14,437 nt of DNA from Richelia sp. UBA3308. Its GTDB lineage: Bacteria > Cyanobacteriota > Cyanobacteriia > Cyanobacteriales > Nostocaceae. The stretch spans positions 1-14,437 of the forward strand of contig DESS01000318.1 in the NCBI GenBank assembly GCA_002361335.1, in the 5' to 3' direction. Each line of letters opens with the position of its first letter. Within the stretch, counting starts at the first letter, position 1. Of this stretch, positions 1-7,703 are shown in pieces. Below the pieces are notes generated by a model. The model saw only the letters and a list, made by a program, of their open reading frames with translations, searched no databases and was not told the DNA's origin. A program made the position numbers and the translations under genes.

Positions 1-354
1 GCTCTTCCTTCGTTTTAATTAATATTTATTTTATGATTTGTTTTCATCTAAATTATTTAATTTTTGATGTGTTTTTATTTACTTTATTTTTATGCTGTTC
101 CCATTTATACTATACAAATACTAGTTTTTAGTGTAAACTTAGCATCAAACTGATTCAATTTATATCTAGGAATTATTTTGTTTTAATTCCTTGGCAGAGA
201 ATGTTTTTGTTAAGAAAATTAAACCCTAATTAAATGACTTTAGGCATTGAAGTTCAGTTAAAAAACTGTGTTAAATTTGCTCTGTTAATTTTTCGTAATT
301 AGCCGAGAGCCTCCCCAAACAAATATCAAACTTCAAAATTACAAGTCTAAAAAT
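1..354. other. AT-rich leader before the amidase gene
   Basis: No open reading frame or RNA could be supported here. The stretch is very rich in A and T and contains scattered promoter-like hexamers (a TATACT near position 108), but none has a convincing -35 partner at the right spacing, so no promoter is called. The bases just before the amidase ATG at 355 show no Shine-Dalgarno sequence. Confidence 0.6.
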
Positions 355-2574
355 ATGCCTTCGACCTTCAATCTTTCAAAACCATCTACCTTTAATCTAC
401 AAGAAGCTACAGTCAATGATATCCAAAAAGCATTTCATTTTGGAGCTTTAAGTATTGAGGAATTGACACAACTTTATCTCAATAGAATTGTAGCCTATGA
501 TGACCAAGGTCCAGCTATTTCTGCTGTTATTTCTGTTAACCCCAATGCTTTAGATAAAGCTAGGGAATTAGATGCAAAATTACGAAGTCAAGGTGCAAAT
601 GGGGCTTTGTATGGAATTCCGGTACTTGTGAAGGATAACTATGACACCTTTGATTTACCGACAACTGCTGCTTCTGATGTTTTAGATGGTTCGATTCCCC
701 CAGATGATGCTTTTACTGTGTCAAAATTTCGCGATGCTGGGGCGATTATTTTGGGTAAAACCAACATGAGCGAATTTGCTCTTTCTTCTGGAAGACTTGG
801 TTATAGTTCTTTAGGAGGGTTAACACTCAATCCTTATAATCTCAATCGTGATGCTTCCGGCTCAAGTAGCGGTACCGGTGCTGCGATCGCGGCAAATTTT
901 GCCACATTAGGAACTGGAACGGATACAGCAGGATCGGTTCGTGGCCCTTCTTCTGTTGCCGGGTTGGTGGGTATCAAACCCACGCGGGGATTGGTGAGTG
1001 CTGATGGTATAGTTCCCCTGGCACTGACAGTCGATTTCGCAGGTCCGATGGCGCTAAGTGTTGAGGATGCAGCGATCGGTTTGGGAGTGATGGCTGGTGT
1101 AGATCCCAACGATCCCGCAACTGAAGCAAGTCAGGGGAATTCCTTTGAGGATTATACACAATTTTTAGATAAAAATGCTTTAAAAACAGCAAGAATTGGT
1201 GTAGCGCGGGAGTATTTTGGCGGTAACGATGAAGTTGATAAGCTGGTAGAAGCTGCCATCGATAATATGAGGGCTGCGGGTGCAACGATTATTGAATTAG
1301 ATCTTCCCGATACGGTTGTGGAAGCTTCTAATTACGGTACTTTATTAAATACTGTGATTCAAGCAGAATTTAAACCGCAAATTGAGGAATATTTTGCTAC
1401 CCTCGATGAACAATACCCGAAAAACTTAGAAGAACTGATTGCAGCTAGTAAAGATCCAGAACTAGTTAACTCGGAAACTCCGGTAAATCCTAATCGGATT
1501 GCGGTGTATGAAGATTCATTAGAATTCGGTGGATTAGATAATCCCGAATATCAAGAAGCGATTAATCAAGGTATTCCGGCGCTGCAAAACGAGCTGAATA
1601 ATATCTTTATCAACAATAAATTAGATGCCATAGTTTACCCAACTATTGCCACCCCAGCAACACCGATTACGGATGGCGATGGTAACTTTATAGACGATCC
1701 AACTTATGAAGCTAATTTAGATAATATTGGCGGCGATCCTTATCGTGCTAATTATTTAGGTAATTTAACGGGTTTCCCCGATCTTAGTTTACCTGTGGGA
1801 TATACTGAGCAAGGGCTGCCAGTAGGTATATCTTTATTCGGACAAGAATTTACCGAACCGAAGCTGATAGGATTAGCATATGCCTACGAGCAGCAAAATC
1901 CAGTTCGTGTAGCGCCATCAAATACCCCTGCTTTACCGGGAGAAAAGTTTGAATATCTTACAGAAGTGCTAGTTGTTGGCGATGGTGGCGATGACATCCT
2001 CGAAACAGAATTATTGCCAGATTTTGATGGAAACAAAGATGTGGTATTTGCTGGTAAGGGTGATGATTTAGTAGATACGACAATTAGTATTTCTGGAGGG
2101 AATCGCGTCTTCGGTGGTAGCGGTGACGATGAAATATTTGTCGGCAAAAACGACGTAGTTAATGCTGGTGCGGGAGATGATATTCTCGATGCAGTTGCAG
2201 GTAGGGGAGGAAATCGCTTAAACGGTGCTGATGGTGATGATACCTTCTTTGCAGGTGGAAATGATAGATTAATTGGCGGTAATGGTAACGATGCTTTTTT
2301 TGTTATCGAAAAAGGTGAAAATATTATTACTGGAGGAGCGGGTGAAGATCAATTCTGGATTTTTACCGCACAGTTACCTCAAGATGTAAATACAATTACT
2401 GACTTTGAAGCTGGAGTTGATGTAATTGGTATTGCAGGTAGTGGTTTATCTTTTGAAGATATTAATTTCAAAGTGGATGATGGAAATACTGTAATAAATA
2501 TTTTCAATCAAGATGTCGCAGTTTTATTAGGTACGCAAGGAAATTTTGAACAAAGTGATTTTGCTTTTGTTTAA
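355..2574 (+). CDS. Amidase-signature hydrolase fused to RTX calcium-binding repeats
   Basis: A 739-residue protein in two parts. Residues about 20-515 are an amidase-signature (AS) domain with the complete Ser-cisSer-Lys triad: Lys93 in VLVKDN, cis-Ser170 in the Ser/Gly-rich GSSSGTG motif, and nucleophile Ser194 in TAGSVRG, 24 residues after Ser170 as in the family. The conserved DAIVYPT (424-430) and LTGFPDLSLPVG (471-482) blocks are present. AS enzymes hydrolyse carboxamides; the substrate cannot be told. Residues about 540-665 hold degenerate RTX nonapeptides (GGSGDDEIF, GAGDDILDA, GGNGNDAFF, GGAGEDQFW), followed by a C-terminal tail with ITDFEAGVDVIGI, typical of type I secretion substrates. 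There is no Sec signal peptide, so export through a type I system is inferred. The N-terminus repeats STFNL (3-7 and 11-15). The start is the first ATG and lacks a visible Shine-Dalgarno. The gene faces the peptidoglycan hydrolase across a shared hairpin. Confidence 0.92.
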   Translation: MPSTFNLSKPSTFNLQEATVNDIQKAFHFGALSIEELTQLYLNRIVAYDDQGPAISAVISVNPNALDKARELDAKLRSQGANGALYGIPVLVKDNYDTFDLPTTAASDVLDGSIPPDDAFTVSKFRDAGAIILGKTNMSEFALSSGRLGYSSLGGLTLNPYNLNRDASGSSSGTGAAIAANFATLGTGTDTAGSVRGPSSVAGLVGIKPTRGLVSADGIVPLALTVDFAGPMALSVEDAAIGLGVMAGVDPNDPATEASQGNSFEDYTQFLDKNALKTARIGVAREYFGGNDEVDKLVEAAIDNMRAAGATIIELDLPDTVVEASNYGTLLNTVIQAEFKPQIEEYFATLDEQYPKNLEELIAASKDPELVNSETPVNPNRIAVYEDSLEFGGLDNPEYQEAINQGIPALQNELNNIFINNKLDAIVYPTIATPATPITDGDGNFIDDPTYEANLDNIGGDPYRANYLGNLTGFPDLSLPVGYTEQGLPVGISLFGQEFTEPKLIGLAYAYEQQNPVRVAPSNTPALPGEKFEYLTEVLVVGDGGDDILETELLPDFDGNKDVVFAGKGDDLVDTTISISGGNRVFGGSGDDEIFVGKNDVVNAGAGDDILDAVAGRGGNRLNGADGDDTFFAGGNDRLIGGNGNDAFFVIEKGENIITGGAGEDQFWIFTAQLPQDVNTITDFEAGVDVIGIAGSGLSFEDINFKVDDGNTVINIFNQDVAVLLGTQGNFEQSDFAFV
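883..890. repeat. HIP1 octamer GCGATCGC
   Basis: An exact copy of the highly iterated palindrome HIP1, which is over-represented in many cyanobacterial genomes. It lies inside the amidase coding region. Core CGATCG hexamers also occur nearby (about 1074) and in the ABC transporter gene (about 6167). Useful only as a taxonomic sign. Confidence 0.9.
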
Positions 2575-2649
2575 ATTTGTATCACTTGAATAAATTTTCC
2601 ACACATTGGCCATTCGTATTTGTGCCTTGATTAAATCCCAGAATTGGAA

Positions 2650-2679
2650 GCCCCAATGGACTTTGAGTCTGATTGGGGC
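2650..2679. terminator. Bidirectional hairpin between convergent genes
   Basis: GCCCCAAT (2650-2657) pairs perfectly with ATTGGGGC (2672-2679). The intervening bases fold further: GACT (2659-2662) pairs with AGTC (2666-2669) around a TTG loop, plus one G-T wobble and one bulged G at 2671. This gives about 13 pairs with a 3-nt loop. It sits 75 bases after the amidase stop and 37 bases after the wall hydrolase stop, where a terminator serving both convergent genes is expected. The T tract is short and interrupted, so termination strength is uncertain. Confidence 0.75.
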
Positions 2680-2716
2680 ATTTCATTCTTAATCAAATTA
2701 AACAATACCGACAAGT

Positions 2717-4270
2717 TTAGCGTATTCTGACAAGTCCGGAAATCAGAGATAAGGAGCGGGTTTTAAGACGACTGCGGTTACCTACATTGCCTTCAGCGGT
2801 TTGAAACACTGAGCTGTTACGAGTATAGCCTCTGACAATGCCAATGTGGTTATAGAGTCCACGTGCTGCAAAGTTAAAGAGAACAATGTCTCCTCGCTGT
2901 GGTTTAGTTATTCTGGGAGAATACCAATAACCTCTTTGCTTTGCCCAGTATTCCCAAGATGCAACTAATGCCATCGATGCCCAGTAACCTTGTGGTTTGT
3001 CGGGAATAACAATTCCTACTTCACGGCAACAATAGGTGACGAAAGCAGCGCACCAATCGTAAAAAACAGGTGTTGTTCCAATATGTCCGAGTTCTTGCAT
3101 GATCGGACGAAAAATTTTGAGGTATTTTTCTGCTTCACTGTTTACCCCACTCCAACGCAGATTCTTACTTGCTTCTGTGGATGCAAATTGAGCGAGTTTG
3201 AGATGAACATCTTGTGGAGTATCTGGGATATCCTCATCGCCACCCAATGCTTCCCAAGTGATTGGTCCAACCTCTCCATCTACTAATAAGCCTTTACGTA
3301 ATTGAAAAGCTTTGACTGCTGCTTCTGTTTGATCGCCAAAATCTCCATCGACAGCTCCACTATTGAATCCCAAAGTATTTAAAGCTTTTTGCAATGCTTT
3401 AACGTCTTCTCCTTTATCTCCCCATGACAAAATACGACGTAAAGTTGGTAAGGGAATAAGAATAATAGGAGATTTAGGAGGGGGAGGAGGGACTTGCTGG
3501 CATGAGGCAACTTGAAAGGTTTTAGCAGTTGGATATTTACGCAAAAAGTCAGCTAAATCTTCACTACTACGATCTTTTAGTTCAACTAGCTCAATTAACT
3601 CTGAATTTGCCCAGGCTGTGGCTACAGGGAAAACAGTATCGTTTTCTTCCTTACGATACAAGCCTATCCAGTTTACAGGAGGATGTTCAGGTTCTCCAAG
3701 ATCAATAAAACCTTCTTGTTCCATCCGTTTGAGCAAAACCATTCCTCCAATTTGCTGGCTGACTAAATTGGAATCAAATTTTCCATCAAACGCATATTTT
3801 CCTTTGGTGTAATGGTTACTAAAACTCCACAGATAAGGAGATTTAACTTCAGGATGGTACATCCGGTAACCAAAGCCATTATATCCTTCCAAAAAGTAAC
3901 AAATTCCGCCAATAGTCCAATTGTCATAAGTATCTGCTCGTTTCAATTCCAGGGCATCAATGGCTGATTCAGTCCAAGTAAAGGGAGGAGTTCCGGGAGG
4001 ACGACGAGCAGGAACATGAACGGTCTTAGCTATAAGTGGATCGCCATTGTGCAAATGTCTGGTAAAGTCCAGACTCGATTCTAAAGAATGAATAACTGCA
4101 ATTACAAACCAAGGTACAGTGGTTTCTTTTTCAACTATTTTGTAATATCCTTTGTAGTAGGTAATTCTATCAATAAGTCGATCTACATCATCAATACGAT
4201 CTGGTCTAATTTCTAGAGTCTCATACAGTCTTTCGTATTCTTCTACCAAAGCAGTATTTAGACGAACCAT
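2717..4270 (-). CDS. Three-module peptidoglycan hydrolase (lysozyme-like + PG-binding + CHAP-type)
   Basis: A 517-residue modular wall enzyme. Residues about 1-190 resemble a lysozyme-fold glycosidase domain common in cyanobacteria and rhizobia, with likely catalytic Glu64 in HSLESS and the conserved blocks LHNGDPL (73-79), YNGFGYR (130-136) and SPYLWSFSNHYTKGKY (144-159). A linker of about 80 residues ends in a proline run (261-265). Residues about 281-344 form a PG_binding_1 domain (WGDKGEDVKALQKALN, VDGDFGDQT, DGEVGPITWEAL). Residues about 355-517 are a CHAP/NlpC-P60-like cysteine amidase with Cys407 in DWCAAF, His475 in NHIGIV and a polar EGN (493-495). Together these would cut both glycan and peptide in murein. 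No signal peptide or membrane segment is visible at the N-terminus, so the route to the wall is unclear; a phage-endolysin-like origin or a non-Sec route is possible. The ATG start at 4270 gives a complete first domain. Confidence 0.88.
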   Translation of the reverse strand: MVRLNTALVEEYERLYETLEIRPDRIDDVDRLIDRITYYKGYYKIVEKETTVPWFVIAVIHSLESSLDFTRHLHNGDPLIAKTVHVPARRPPGTPPFTWTESAIDALELKRADTYDNWTIGGICYFLEGYNGFGYRMYHPEVKSPYLWSFSNHYTKGKYAFDGKFDSNLVSQQIGGMVLLKRMEQEGFIDLGEPEHPPVNWIGLYRKEENDTVFPVATAWANSELIELVELKDRSSEDLADFLRKYPTAKTFQVASCQQVPPPPPKSPIILIPLPTLRRILSWGDKGEDVKALQKALNTLGFNSGAVDGDFGDQTEAAVKAFQLRKGLLVDGEVGPITWEALGGDEDIPDTPQDVHLKLAQFASTEASKNLRWSGVNSEAEKYLKIFRPIMQELGHIGTTPVFYDWCAAFVTYCCREVGIVIPDKPQGYWASMALVASWEYWAKQRGYWYSPRITKPQRGDIVLFNFAARGLYNHIGIVRGYTRNSSVFQTAEGNVGNRSRLKTRSLSLISGLVRIR

Positions 4271-4500
4271 AATTACTTATTTCTCTAATGGAAATTATCA
4301 TTTCTTACTTGTATATTACATAGGTAGTATTAAATTCACAAGTGAATGGAATTACATTATTCGACATCTCCGAAATATAAATAAAAATCTGATAAAATAA
4401 TATAAAATCAGCCTTTGTAAAGGTTAATAACATGAATTAAATATCAGAGTATATCAAAAAACATCCTCAATAATAACAGCGTATAATTACTGTGAAAATA

Positions 4501-4740
4501 ACTTTTCATGCAATTAAAACTCCTGATAAAAAAGCTACAAAAAAATAATTAACTCCACAACAAAAACAAAAAAATAAATAATTAGCTTTGGAAGAAATTT
4601 TTGTAGAATACTTAATTAGTTGGAAAAAAATATTTCGAGTAGTTCAAGACAAATTGAGATTGAAAATAAGTAAATATATACAGATAATTATGACTATTTG
4701 TGGACTTGTTTGATTAGGAATAGGCACATTTATTTTATGA
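4501..4740 (+). pseudogene. Remnant of an IS5-type (DDE) transposase C-terminus
   Basis: Read in one frame from 4501, this stretch translates to a recognisable C-terminal end of an IS5-superfamily/DDE_Tnp_4-type transposase: a KTPDKK segment, LTPQQKQKNK, then LALEEIFVEYLI, KKIFRVVQDKLRL, MTICGLV and a final LGIGTFIL before a stop at 4738-4740. Intact relatives, as remembered, read LTPEQK..N..LA.ERIFVEHLIR..KIFRV. Three in-frame stops interrupt it (TAA at 4546 and 4579, TGA at 4711; the last replaces an expected Arg codon, a one-base CGA to TGA change). The N-terminal two thirds with the first catalytic Asp residues could not be found upstream, so this is an old, truncated, non-functional copy. 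Insertion sequence ends were not identified with confidence. Confidence 0.8.
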
Positions 4741-4780
4741 CTATAAAATAAACGAAATATTTCAATAATAAATTCGTTTT

Positions 4781-4924
4781 TATATATAGCGGTTTTCACC
4801 CTTAGTGCAATATAATGCGCCCAACCTCGCCCCGCCGTATCGCTCCCCTCTCCGATGCTTTGGAGAGGGGAAGGGGGTGAGGTCAAATTTTTTACTTGAC
4901 TCAACTGAAATTCGCTATATATAT
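4781..4924. repeat. MITE-like palindromic element, copy 1
   Basis: An element of about 144 bp bounded by inverted ends (left TATATATAGCG at 4781-4791, right CGCTATATATAT at 4913-4924). Inside are nested stems: CCCCTCTCC (4845-4853) with GGAGAGGGG (4862-4870), and outside it ACCTC-CCCC (4824-4833) with GGGG-GAGGT (4873-4883). The right half matches 14300-14347 closely. It contains no coding sequence, so it would be mobilised in trans if at all. Its left end lies 41 bases after the transposase remnant; whether the two are related is unknown. Confidence 0.75.
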
Positions 4925-5013
4925 GCTATTTTTATACTAGGTATTAATAGTAAGCATCTCAAAAGCCTATTCTTGCCTACAAAATAGCTACCTTTGTGAT
5001 TCGGCGATATTTT

Positions 5014-5080
5014 AAAACTCTTGTGGTACGCGCATCCGGGGCGGGTCTAAATTTACCTCATAAACATAAAATATCCTGTA
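5014..5080. repeat. Dispersed repeat, second family, copy 1
   Basis: This 67-base stretch aligns along its whole length with 12774-12840. Both begin AAAACTCTTGT, share GCATCC, AAAT-TACC and AAATAT, and end CTGTA; roughly three quarters of positions agree with a single one-base gap on each side. The copy at 12774 is part of a 108-bp element with TACAGCAT ends. Here the matching left end could be TACAAAAT at 4978, but it is poorly conserved. No coding content. Confidence 0.6.
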
Positions 5081-5247
5081 TCTGTGGTGCACAGCAACTG
5101 TATTTGGCATTGTGACTATACTCGCGTATAATCCAAGTTTCAGAAATTAAACCTTGGCTGTTTCAAGTAGAACCACTAGAAACAGAAAGTTCAAGTAAAA
5201 TAATGTGCCAAAGCACAAGAAATATAGAGATAAAAGAATAAACAAAA

Positions 5248-5319
5248 AGCCGATGACGAGATTTGAACTCGTGACCTCACCCTTACCAAGGGTGTGCTCT
5301 ACCACTGAGCTACATCGGC
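5248..5319 (-). tRNA. trnT: tRNA-Thr (anticodon GGT)
   Basis: On the minus strand this folds as a standard cloverleaf of 72 nt without an encoded CCA. The acceptor stem GCCGATG pairs with CATCGGC over seven base pairs. The D arm contains AGCTCAGTGGTAGAGC, the anticodon stem CACCC/GGGTG closes a 7-nt loop TTGGTAA giving anticodon GGT, and the T arm has GTTCAAATC. The discriminator base is T. It lies 74 bases downstream of tRNA-Tyr on the same strand and is probably cotranscribed with it. Confidence 0.97.
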
Positions 5320-5343
5320 AAGAAACATTCAAAAAATTTAAAT

Positions 5344-5385
5344 TCTAGATTTTGGACTATTGTAAAATAAAATCCAAAATCTAGA
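5344..5385. repeat. 13-bp inverted repeat between the two tRNA genes
   Basis: TCTAGATTTTGGA (5344-5356) is the exact reverse complement of TCCAAAATCTAGA (5373-5385), leaving a 16-base loop. In the presumed tRNA-Tyr/tRNA-Thr transcript it would form a stable stem between the two tRNAs. Its core TCCAAAATC recurs at 7829-7854 and 9001-9025, so it may derive from a common spacer repeat and not be a purpose-made processing signal. Confidence 0.7.
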
Positions 5386-5393
5386 TGTGAATA

Positions 5394-5475
5394 TGGGCCG
5401 AGCTGGATTCGAACCAGCGTAGGCTAAGCCAGCGGATTTACAGTCCGCCTCCATTAACCACTCGGACATCGACCC
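5394..5475 (-). tRNA. trnY: tRNA-Tyr (anticodon GTA)
   Basis: An 82-nt class II tRNA on the minus strand. The acceptor stem GGGTCGA pairs with TCGGCCC with one G-T wobble. The anticodon stem GCGGA/TCCGC closes the loop CTGTAAA, giving anticodon GTA. A long variable arm (TGGCTTAGCCTA region) follows, as expected for bacterial tRNA-Tyr, and the T arm has GGTTCGAATCC. The discriminator is A and no CCA is encoded. It is first in the pair with tRNA-Thr. Confidence 0.97.
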
Positions 5476-5495
5476 ATGTCTTGTCACGCTAATAA

Positions 5496-5524
5496 ATGTT
5501 AGCACAAGGTTTGAGAAATACCAA
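5496..5524 (-). promoter_or_regulatory. Candidate sigma70-type promoter of the tRNA pair
   Basis: On the minus strand a TTGGTA hexamer (5519-5524) is followed after exactly 17 bases by TAACAT (5496-5501). The mature end of tRNA-Tyr lies about 20 bases past the -10 hexamer, leaving a short leader for RNase P to remove. Each hexamer matches consensus at four of six positions. Position and spacing support the call; no start site is known. Confidence 0.4.
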
Positions 5525-5570
5525 GCTTTTTGGGAAAAAAATCTGAAAACCAGTCTGGGAGAGGGATGGG

Positions 5571-5594
5571 GGAGACAAGAGGACAAGGGGAATT
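5571..5594. repeat. Short octamer tandem repeat (STRR-like)
   Basis: Three degenerate 8-base units, GGAGACAA, GAGGACAA and GGGGAATT. Purine-rich octamers of this sort are typical spacer repeats of heterocystous cyanobacteria. The stretch lies between the tRNA promoter region and the ABC transporter stop codon. Confidence 0.5.
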
Positions 5595-5615
5595 CAAAAC
5601 TCCTAACTTCCAATG

Positions 5616-5659
5616 CCCAATTCCCTTCGGCCCAATTCCCAATTCCCTTCGGCCCAATT
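5616..5659. repeat. Two perfect 22-nt tandem units
   Basis: The unit begins CCCAATTCCCTTCGG and ends CCCAATT; it occurs twice without a mismatch (5616-5637 and 5638-5659) and is followed by CCCCATGCCC. It is itself built from CCCAATT heptamers, so it is a higher-order form of an STRR. It ends 13 bases after the ABC transporter stop codon on the transcribed side. Confidence 0.85.
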
Positions 5660-5672
5660 CCCCATGCCCAAA

Positions 5673-7517
5673 TTAACTCAAAAGTTCTCCTGTTTCTTGC
5701 AATGAATGCAATCTCTTGTAAATTCCTTCTTCTTGCAATAGTTCTTCGTGATTACCCATTTCCACGATTCTTCCTTTATCTAGTACAACAATCTTATCGG
5801 CTTCTCTAACGGTACTTAGTCGGTGTGCAATGACTATGGTGGTGCGGGTGCCTTGAATTGAACGCATTGCTAGTTGAATGGAACGCTCGGATTCGTAGTC
5901 TAAGCTGGATGTGGCTTCGTCAAATACGAGTACGTCTGGATTGACTAACAATGCTCTAGCTATTCCGACTCGCTGTCGCTGCCCTCCGGATAACCTAACT
6001 CCTCTTTCGCCGACTACGGTATAGTAACCTTGGGGTAATAAACTAATTACTTCGTCAAGTTTGGCGATTCTACAAGCTTCTTCTACTTCGTCGAAACTTA
6101 CTTTGTCGTTGCCGTAGGTAAGGTTATCTAAGACTGTACCGTTGAAAATATCTACTTCTTGGTGAACGATCGCCAATCTGCGTCGATATTCTCCTACGTC
6201 TAAGTTACGAATGTCTTCGCCATCCATAAGTATTTTCCCTGCTTGGGGTTCAAAGTAGCGAAACAGTAGTTTTACTAATGTTGATTTTCCGGAACCGCTA
6301 CGCCCTACTAATGCTACTGTTTGATATGGTTTAATTAGTAGATTAATATCGTGCAAAATCAGTCTGTTGGGTTCGTAACCGAAATTTAGATGGGAAAATT
6401 CTACTTTACCGGTAAATTTGTAAGAATTCTCTGGTTTTCGCATTTCTAAAAGTCCCTCGGAATCAACTCCCGATGGTTGTTGGAGAAATTCGTGGAACCG
6501 CAACATGGAACTGTAACGACGAGCGAATGTTTCTGCAAGAATGCTGATTGGTTCTAATTCAGCATATGCCATGCTTGATAGAGTTAAGGTCATGATAAAG
6601 TGACCCAAGGTAATTCTACCGTCTATGGTGGCTGCTAAAGTTAAACCAAGTATGGCGAATACACAAAACTGAATTACGCTTTTTTGCCAGGTAGCCAGCT
6701 TTACGTAACCTTTGTGGATGCGATTTACAATTACCTTGAATTCCCGTTCAAAACGTTGTTGTTGACGGTTTAATTCTTTGAATTCACTTGCAAATGCTTT
6801 GACTGTTTTAATGTTACTGACAATTTCGGATGTCCTACTTTCTGTATTTTCCCCATATTTATCTATGTGATTTTCGTATTCAATTAGCTTCTGTAAATCC
6901 TTTAAAGTAAAGCTGAGAATAACTACAAAGGATATCAAAAATACAATTGCAATCCGCCATTCAACTAAACAAATAAATACAAATATTCCCAAGACTCTAA
7001 ATAACTTGGGAAACAATTGTCCGGTGATTTCTGGATAAGTCCAGGTATGATTTGAAATTCCTTTAGCTACTCTTGAAGCAATTCTTCCGGGATTATTTTC
7101 ATCATAAAATTCTAAAGGTAATGTCAGAATTTTTTCTACTGCTTGTTGACTTTTGTCACGACGGGCTTTTAATGCAATATCCCAGTGATACCAATGACTC
7201 AACCAAGGTTGAGTCGGTGCTCTCAATACGGTGACAATGAAAATTAAACCCAGTAAAACACCGAAGGATAAAGTCTTATCTACCGGATAATTTGTCAAGT
7301 TGGAAATTGTGCTGGTAAGCCAGGGATTTGACACTGCACGTACCGCATTTGTGATCAACCCATCCAATGGTTGCCCGGAAAGCAGGTTCAATATCTGCCC
7401 AATGGCATAAGGTACTAGTAAATCAAGAATCTCATAAATACTGGATGTGGCTATACTAAATATACTCAGACCCCAGTACGGACGAAAGTAGTTAACGATA
7501 TCTCGTAAGTTTGCCAT
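5673..7517 (-). CDS. ABC exporter half-transporter (fused TMD-NBD)
   Basis: A 614-residue half-transporter of the type IV (MsbA/lipid and multidrug exporter) fold, which works as a dimer in the inner membrane. The transmembrane domain covers about 15-330 with hydrophobic segments near 14-40, 84-98, 168-185, 187-204, 282-297 and 304-320, though two are weakly bounded. The ATPase domain (about 370-605) is complete: Walker A GRSGSGKST (405-413), Q-loop Gln453, signature LSGGQ (509-513), Walker B VLVFDE (529-534) and H-loop His565 in IAHRLST. A long polar loop lies between the first two TM segments (about 46-82). The substrate cannot be deduced: no peptidase C39 domain is present, which argues against bacteriocin export, and no HlyD-type partner is nearby. 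It stands alone, with STRRs on both sides. The ATG start fits the family's N-terminus. Confidence 0.93.
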   Translation of the reverse strand: MANLRDIVNYFRPYWGLSIFSIATSSIYEILDLLVPYAIGQILNLLSGQPLDGLITNAVRAVSNPWLTSTISNLTNYPVDKTLSFGVLLGLIFIVTVLRAPTQPWLSHWYHWDIALKARRDKSQQAVEKILTLPLEFYDENNPGRIASRVAKGISNHTWTYPEITGQLFPKLFRVLGIFVFICLVEWRIAIVFLISFVVILSFTLKDLQKLIEYENHIDKYGENTESRTSEIVSNIKTVKAFASEFKELNRQQQRFEREFKVIVNRIHKGYVKLATWQKSVIQFCVFAILGLTLAATIDGRITLGHFIMTLTLSSMAYAELEPISILAETFARRYSSMLRFHEFLQQPSGVDSEGLLEMRKPENSYKFTGKVEFSHLNFGYEPNRLILHDINLLIKPYQTVALVGRSGSGKSTLVKLLFRYFEPQAGKILMDGEDIRNLDVGEYRRRLAIVHQEVDIFNGTVLDNLTYGNDKVSFDEVEEACRIAKLDEVISLLPQGYYTVVGERGVRLSGGQRQRVGIARALLVNPDVLVFDEATSSLDYESERSIQLAMRSIQGTRTTIVIAHRLSTVREADKIVVLDKGRIVEMGNHEELLQEEGIYKRLHSLQETGELLS

Positions 7518-7703
7518 GACGCACGCTGATAAATCTGTGCAAGTCTATCGCTTTCAAGATTCTTATGCTACATGTGTATTACACAGGAGTCAATGGCTAG
7601 ATTGGTAAATCATACTAAAGATAGAAGTCGAAGGTTAACTGCAACAGTACTGATATCAAAACTCTTTGATACAAATGCAGTGGTTGATATGGTAATTAAA
7701 TTA

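Larger units (their letters stand above)
4271..5247. other. Repeat-rich, gene-poor stretch
   Basis: About 980 bases with no intact gene. It holds a decayed transposase tail (4501-4740), a MITE-like palindrome (4781-4924) and a second dispersed repeat (5014-5080, perhaps 4978-5080), each listed separately. 4271-4500 must include the promoter of the wall hydrolase, but no clear -35/-10 pair was found. Short open frames over the palindrome lack ribosome binding sites and arise from the repeat, so they are not called as genes. Confidence 0.65.

Noticed and set aside
834..1285. Minus-strand open frames over the amidase gene
   Set aside because: They are shadows of the amidase frame; low-complexity products, no ribosome binding sites and no recognisable domain.
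4644..4987. Short open frames on both strands across the MITE-like palindrome
   Set aside because: They arise from the GC-rich core of the repeat and the transposase remnant, and their products look like translated repeat sequence.
5147..5613. Two open frames of 61 and 91 codons on the minus strand over the tRNAs
   Set aside because: They translate the tRNA genes themselves (typical tRNA-derived peptides) and cannot be genes.
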